NCBI GenBank assembly: GCA_035798135.1
Contig: JAPFBR010000002.1
Location: 62,001 to 126,000, forward strand
Length of the DNA stretch: 64,000 bases
Source: Sediminicola sp035798135
GTDB taxonomy: Bacteria; Bacteroidota; Bacteroidia; Flavobacteriales; Flavobacteriaceae
Direction: 5' to 3'
The stretch's first letter is position 1. Every line of letters begins with the position of its first letter. Positions 60,528 through 64,000 of this stretch are shown in pieces. The translations under genes and the position numbers were made by a program. Below the pieces are notes generated by a model. It was given only the letters and a program-made list of their open reading frames with translations. It ran no database searches and had not been told where the DNA came from.

Positions 60528-61997
60528 ATGAATTTAACGATTGAAAATATACTATTAGTTGGCTCTTTATTACTTCTTGTAAGTATTTTTGCTGGTAAAA
60601 CTTCTTATAAGTTTGGCGTCCCTACTTTATTGCTCTTTTTGACAATTGGAATGTTGGCGGGTTCTGATGGCATTGGAGGTATCCGTTTTGATGATCCAAA
60701 CCTTGCTCAATTCATCGGCATAGTATCCCTAAACTTTATTTTGTTTTCCGGCGGACTTGATACCAATTGGACAGCCGTTAAACCCATTCTTCGGGAAGGA
60801 ATAGTATTATCGACATTTGGCGTTTTATTGACAGCAGTTTCTCTGGGCACTTTTGTATGGTTTGTTACTGACTTTACCATTTATGAGAGTTTGTTATTAG
60901 GTTCTATTGTATCTTCAACTGATGCAGCTGCTGTATTTTCCATTCTACGCTCAAAAAGTCTTGCCCTAAAAACTAACTTAAGACCCACTTTGGAGTTGGA
61001 AAGCGGAAGTAACGACCCAATGGCATACGTGCTGACTATTGTGTTTTTAACTTTGGTAATCAATCAAGACCAAAGTGTTGTATCTATAATATCCCTGTTT
61101 TTACAGCAAATGATTTTAGGAGGTATCGCAGGTTTTGCTTTTGGCATGCTTAGCAAATTTACCATTAACAAAATCAAACTTGACTTTGAAGGGCTTTACC
61201 CTGTGCTAGTCATCGCCCTAATGTTCATCACATTTTCTGCCACTAATTTTGTAGGTGGTAACGGGTTTCTTGCAATTTACATTTGTGCGGTTTATTTGGG
61301 CAATCAAGACTTGATACACAAAAAAACCATTTTGAAAATGTTTGATGGTTTGGCGTGGCTCATGCAAATTGTTCTATTCCTTACTTTAGGATTACTTGTT
61401 TTTCCTTCTGAAATCATCCCATATATGGGTATTGGACTACTCATTTCATTGTTTCTGATTGTTGTTGCCCGTCCTTTAGGCGTATTTATCAGCCTTATGT
61501 TTTTTAAAATGAAGCTGAAAAGAAGATTTTACATTTCTTGGGTTGGGTTGCGTGGAGCGGTTCCGATTGTGTTTGCTACTTATCCGCTTTTGGCAGGAAT
61601 TGACAAAGCAAGTATGATTTTTAACATTGTGTTTTTCATTTCAGTTACATCCATATTAATTCAAGGAACGACACTTTCCATTGTTGCGAAATGGTTAAAT
61701 GTAGGATTACCAGAAAAACAAAAGGAATTGACCGCAACTGATTTGCTATTGGCGGAATATCCCAAAGCTGAAATGAAAGAACTCATAATAACCTCAGACT
61801 GTTTTGCAGTAAATAGGAAAATTGTGGAATTAGGCTTTCCAAAAAATGCGATTATAGCAATGATTAAAAGAGGTGATAGCTATATAATTCCAAACGGTTT
61901 AACAAAAATTGAAGCACAAGACACACTGATTGTCCTTGCTGACAGGCCTAAAATTTTTGATGAAGTTTATAAAACCCTTAAAACAAAGAAAATATAA
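60528..61997 (+). CDS. Cation/proton antiporter (CPA1/NhaP2-CvrA type)
   Basis: A 489-residue membrane protein of about twelve segments, with the NhaP2/KefB-type core: LFSGGLDTNW, SIVSSTDAAAVFSIL (the ion-site Asp lies in STDA) and WVGLRGAVPIVFATYPLLAG. The C-terminus (about 415-489) is a TrkA_C domain: IVELGFPKNAIIAMIKRGDS followed by QDTLIVLADRP. It exchanges K+ or Na+ for protons. It appears to use more AT-type codons than its neighbours, which I judged by eye only. It is the largest gene in the segment between the two tRNA-derived repeats. Confidence 0.9.
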   Translation: MNLTIENILLVGSLLLLVSIFAGKTSYKFGVPTLLLFLTIGMLAGSDGIGGIRFDDPNLAQFIGIVSLNFILFSGGLDTNWTAVKPILREGIVLSTFGVLLTAVSLGTFVWFVTDFTIYESLLLGSIVSSTDAAAVFSILRSKSLALKTNLRPTLELESGSNDPMAYVLTIVFLTLVINQDQSVVSIISLFLQQMILGGIAGFAFGMLSKFTINKIKLDFEGLYPVLVIALMFITFSATNFVGGNGFLAIYICAVYLGNQDLIHKKTILKMFDGLAWLMQIVLFLTLGLLVFPSEIIPYMGIGLLISLFLIVVARPLGVFISLMFFKMKLKRRFYISWVGLRGAVPIVFATYPLLAGIDKASMIFNIVFFISVTSILIQGTTLSIVAKWLNVGLPEKQKELTATDLLLAEYPKAEMKELIITSDCFAVNRKIVELGFPKNAIIAMIKRGDSYIIPNGLTKIEAQDTLIVLADRPKIFDEVYKTLKTKKI

Positions 61998-62174
61998 GAG
62001 GGCGAGCTAATATATTTATCTTCTGACACCCATACTTGTTACCGTTTAGAAAAATCACACACATTACTTAGGAAACGCCAGATATTGATAAAATAAGGGT
62101 ATACAACCTAAAGAAAAATGAGCACTTATTTTTTGATACTATGTATTTTTTTATTTGATATCAAGAAAAATCAA
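61998..62174. other. Intergenic region with no gene
   Basis: AT-rich, without a convincing frame, between the antiporter and the terminator. Confidence 0.4.
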
Positions 62175-62211
62175 AAAAGCCCGTAAAAATACTATTTACG
62201 GGCTTTCTTTT
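62175..62211. terminator. Intrinsic terminator downstream of the antiporter
   Basis: AAAGCCCGTAAA pairs with TTTACGGGCTTT around a short loop, followed by CTTTT. Confidence 0.88.
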
Positions 62212-62406
62212 GGGAATTCACATTGCGCAGCTCTTTTAGGTAATCCAATACAAACATAGAAACCATAACAAGCTGGCGCTTGTTAGTTTTTTGTTTCCTT
62301 TAGCTAAAGGATTCACCGCACTTCGTTTGTGCATCCCCAAGGGGTAATCCTGGGCAAGCATGGAAACCATAACCCGCTTCGCGTGTTAAGTTTTTTGTTT
62401 CCTTCC
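62212..62406. repeat. Decayed repeat copy B
   Basis: Contains AATCCAATACAAACATAGAA (62242-62261), as at 57516, and AACCATAAC twice. GTGCATCCCC and GTTTTTTGTTTCCTT match the first region with changes. No gene is present. Confidence 0.6.
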
Positions 62407-62432
62407 GCCTCCTCGAAGTAAACTTCGGAGGC
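62407..62432. other. Strong hairpin beside tRNA-Ser
   Basis: GCCTCC-TC-GAAGT pairs with ACTTC-GGAGGC in a 26-nt near-perfect palindrome. No T tract follows, so it is not a classical terminator. Confidence 0.5.
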
Positions 62433-62445
62433 TACAGAAAACAAA

Positions 62446-62471
62446 AAACCCATAACTTTCGTCATGGGTTT
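62446..62471 (-). terminator. Terminator of tRNA-Ser
   Basis: On the minus strand, AAACCCAT and ATGGGTTT form a hairpin with a partly paired loop, followed by TTTTGTTTTC. It lies 8 nt after the tRNA-Ser 3' end. Confidence 0.75.
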
Positions 62472-62478
62472 CCTTTTG

Positions 62479-62563
62479 CGGAGAAAGAGGGATTCGAACC
62501 CCCGGAGGTGTGACCCTCAACAGTTTTCAAGACTGCCGCATTCGACCACTCTGCCATTTCTCC
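62479..62563 (-). tRNA. tRNA-Ser(UGA)
   Basis: An 85-nt gene. Acceptor arms GGAGAAA and TTTCTCC pair, the anticodon loop is CTTGAAA with anticodon UGA, and there is a long variable arm as expected for serine tRNA. The T-arm GGGGGTTCGAATCCC is standard. The CCA end is not encoded. It reads serine UCA codons, with wobble to others. It is the only RNA gene in the window, followed by a terminator. Confidence 0.96.
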
Positions 62564-62889
62564 AGAATATCTTAGCGGCTGCAAATATAGAAACCTTTTT
62601 TTGTAATCCCTAAATATTTTTTGGGATTTTTTCTGGTGAAATGGTTTGCCTCTTTGTCATATTAGAAATAAGCACCATATGGCATATCTTAGCATTATCC
62701 CTTTGTATATTTGTAACTGAGCAGTGCTTTATATTTAATATTCAGAGTAGAAGGAAGAAAATAGGAATAATTTTGTCAGCTGCGTTCATACCAAAAGATT
62801 CATGAAATAATCAATGCATAGAAATGCAATGCGTTGAAAATGATATTTCAACATATATTTTTAGATCAGCGCTTTAAATAGGAAGGAAA
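62564..62889. other. Intergenic region upstream of nitroreductase 2
   Basis: About 330 nt without a gene. An inverted repeat TTGAAA-ATGATA-TTTCAA (62834-62851) lies 39 nt before the next start codon and is the only notable structure; it could be an operator. Confidence 0.5.
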
Positions 62890-63525
62890 ATGAAGGACAG
62901 TATTAAAAAATTGGAATGGCGTTATGCCGTGAAAAAATTCGATTCAGAAAAAATACTTACGACCGATAAAATAGAAAAGTTAAAAAAAGCATTCAACTTA
63001 ACGGCAACCTCTTATGGCTTGCAACCCATACGTATGGTGGTGCTTCAGAATAAGGAACTGCAGGAAAAGTTGGTGGCCAGTTCCTATGGACAGCAACAGG
63101 TGTTCCAAGCGTCCCATGTACTGATCATTTGTATTGAGCGCGTAGTTGATAAGGATTTTATTGTTGAATATTTCAACCGGGTAAAAAATATTAGGAATAC
63201 CAGTGAAAGTATCATTAACCCCTTTGAAGATGCCCTGGTCCATTCATTTTCAAAAAAGGACATCAAAGAAGTAATGGACTGGGCAACCAATCAGGCTTAT
63301 CTGGCATTGGGCAATTTATTGACCGTATGCGCATTTGAAGAAATTGATTCCTGTCCCATGGAGGGTTTTATACCTTCTGCCTATGATGACTTATTGGAAT
63401 TGGAGCAATTTGGACTTTCATCTGTCTTGGTGCTGCCCGTAGGGTATAGGGCAGAGGACGACATGTTTGCTGAATTAAAAAAAGTAAGACGATCCATAAC
63501 GGAGACAATTATTGACATCACCTAA
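62890..63525 (+). CDS. NAD(P)H-dependent nitroreductase (NfsB-type)
   Basis: A 211-residue FMN enzyme of the nitroreductase/dihydropteridine reductase group. The N-terminal WRYAVKKFDSEKILTTDKIE (about 9-28) and NLTATSYGLQPIRMVVLQN match the family, as do ATNQAYLALGNLLTVCAFEE and CPMEGFIPSAYDDLLEL. It reduces nitroaromatics or quinones; the physiological substrate is unclear. It precedes the partial aminotransferase by 66 nt. Confidence 0.93.
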   Translation: MKDSIKKLEWRYAVKKFDSEKILTTDKIEKLKKAFNLTATSYGLQPIRMVVLQNKELQEKLVASSYGQQQVFQASHVLIICIERVVDKDFIVEYFNRVKNIRNTSESIINPFEDALVHSFSKKDIKEVMDWATNQAYLALGNLLTVCAFEEIDSCPMEGFIPSAYDDLLELEQFGLSSVLVLPVGYRAEDDMFAELKKVRRSITETIIDIT

Positions 63526-63591
63526 GTCATTTGGCACCATATCTACATGTACACTTATTAAATTAAACTAATTTTTTACGATTTATAAAAT

Positions 63592-64000
63592 ATGCCAGGA
63601 TTCGAACTTTTTGGAGATAAGGAAAGAGACCAAGTCAATGATGTACTCAATACCGGGGTTTTAATGCGTTATGGTTTCGATGGCAAAAGAAATGGCCATT
63701 GGAAAGCCAAGGAGTTAGAACATGCCCTTGCCAAAAGAATGAAAGTGACGCACGCCCAGTTGGTAAGCAGCGGTACTGCTGCACTAACAGTGGCCCTAGC
63801 CAGCGCAGGGGTAGGTGCAGGGGATGAAGTGATTCTCCCCACCTTTACCTTTGTAGCGAGCTTTGAAGCGGTCTTGGCATTGGGAGCGGTTCCTATCTTA
63901 GTGGATATTGATGACACCTTGACCTTAGAACCAAAAGCAGTAGAAAAGGCTATTTCAAGTAGGACCAAGGTAATCATGCCCGTACATATGTGTGGCTCTA
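63592..64000 (+). CDS. DegT/DnrJ/EryC1/StrS aminotransferase, N-terminal part (cut by window end)
   Basis: The frame from ATG 63592 is open to the window edge, giving 136 residues. VSSGTAALTVALASAGVGAG (about 62-81) and DEVILPTFTFVASFEAVLAL, then GAVPILVDIDDTLTLEPKAV, are the typical fold I PLP-aminotransferase N-terminal core of the DegT family, which aminates keto-sugars for cell-surface polysaccharides or antibiotics. The start MPGFELFGDKERDQVNDVLN is of this family. The PLP lysine lies outside the window. Confidence 0.93.
   Translation, partial: MPGFELFGDKERDQVNDVLNTGVLMRYGFDGKRNGHWKAKELEHALAKRMKVTHAQLVSSGTAALTVALASAGVGAGDEVILPTFTFVASFEAVLALGAVPILVDIDDTLTLEPKAVEKAISSRTKVIMPVHMCGS

Noticed and set aside
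62407..62432. The strong hairpin beside tRNA-Ser as a tRNA terminator
   Set aside because: No T tract follows it on either strand; the hairpin at 62446-62471 is a better terminator.
1..64000. CRISPR arrays, intact insertion sequences, integrases or phage genes
   Set aside because: I found no regularly spaced repeats, transposase motifs or integrase-like genes.

Overview
The window looks like a chromosome segment of a marine-type flavobacterium (Bacteroidota, Flavobacteriaceae). The evidence is the AT-rich sequence with A/T-rich translation starts, promoters carrying the Bacteroidota -7 element TAnnTTTG, and typical family content: AraC and LytTR regulators, PAS histidine kinases, SYLF and DUF808 proteins, and a NUDIX-wHTH sugar regulator. 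The species cannot be named from sequence alone. Both ends cut genes: the 3' part of pta on the left and the 5' part of a DegT/DnrJ-type aminotransferase on the right.

Layout. 0-4 kb: pta-ackA, a DUF4010/MgtC-type membrane protein and a frame-split patatin. 4-7 kb (minus): upp, then terB-like, deoC, deoD and a small gene (nucleoside salvage). 7-9.7 kb: an MCE/Mla-type lipid transporter (permease, ATPase, MCE protein). 9.7-22.3 kb: a stress island with a ribosome hibernation factor, eight universal stress proteins (USPs), a ROK kinase, a LytTR regulator and several small unknown proteins. 22.5-33.4 kb: a Cys-rich DUF326 protein, a GH3-type adenylating enzyme, AraC regulators, a decayed histidine kinase beside an intact receiver protein, many small stress-type proteins, a degenerate SRAP protein and a nitroreductase. 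33.7-41.5 kb: a 1242-residue phosphoesterase/outer-membrane fusion, an AI-2E exporter-type protein and a 950-residue PAS kinase. 41.7-47.5 kb: TetR, a NUDIX-wHTH regulator, a sugar isomerase-like protein, glycoside hydrolase 3 and a haem-binding protein. 47.7-55.4 kb: an RND tripartite efflux operon with its regulator and operator, then an MFS transporter. 55.4-62.6 kb: an outer-membrane protein, SYLF protein, ferritin, CsbD, DUF808, a cation/proton antiporter, a cyclase relic, decayed repeats and tRNA-Ser(UGA). 62.9-64 kb: a second nitroreductase and the aminotransferase start.

The most interesting signal is regulatory. I read by eye a recurring CRP/FNR-type palindrome, TGA(T/C)-N4-(A/G)TCA. 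At nine places it is followed, always after the same 23-nt gap, by a -7-like element TA(n)nTTT(G/A). Most of these promoters sit about 60 nt before a start codon. They would drive the DUF4010 protein, the terB-deoC-deoD operon, the Mla-type operon, the WG-repeat operon, hpf, three USP transcription units and a small HMA-like protein. Two more boxes (before the 21.8 kb helical protein and a 57-residue membrane peptide) fit less exactly. The constant geometry is that of a class II CRP/FNR activator, so much of the first 22 kb may form one oxygen- or energy-responsive regulon that couples acetate metabolism, nucleoside salvage, ribosome hibernation, lipid transport and USPs. The regulator itself is not in the window.

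The window also holds several gene relics: an ArsC-like pseudogene, the histidine kinase pseudogene, a class III cyclase fragment, and a possible tRNA-Ser islet flanked by a short copy of the tRNA 3' end.
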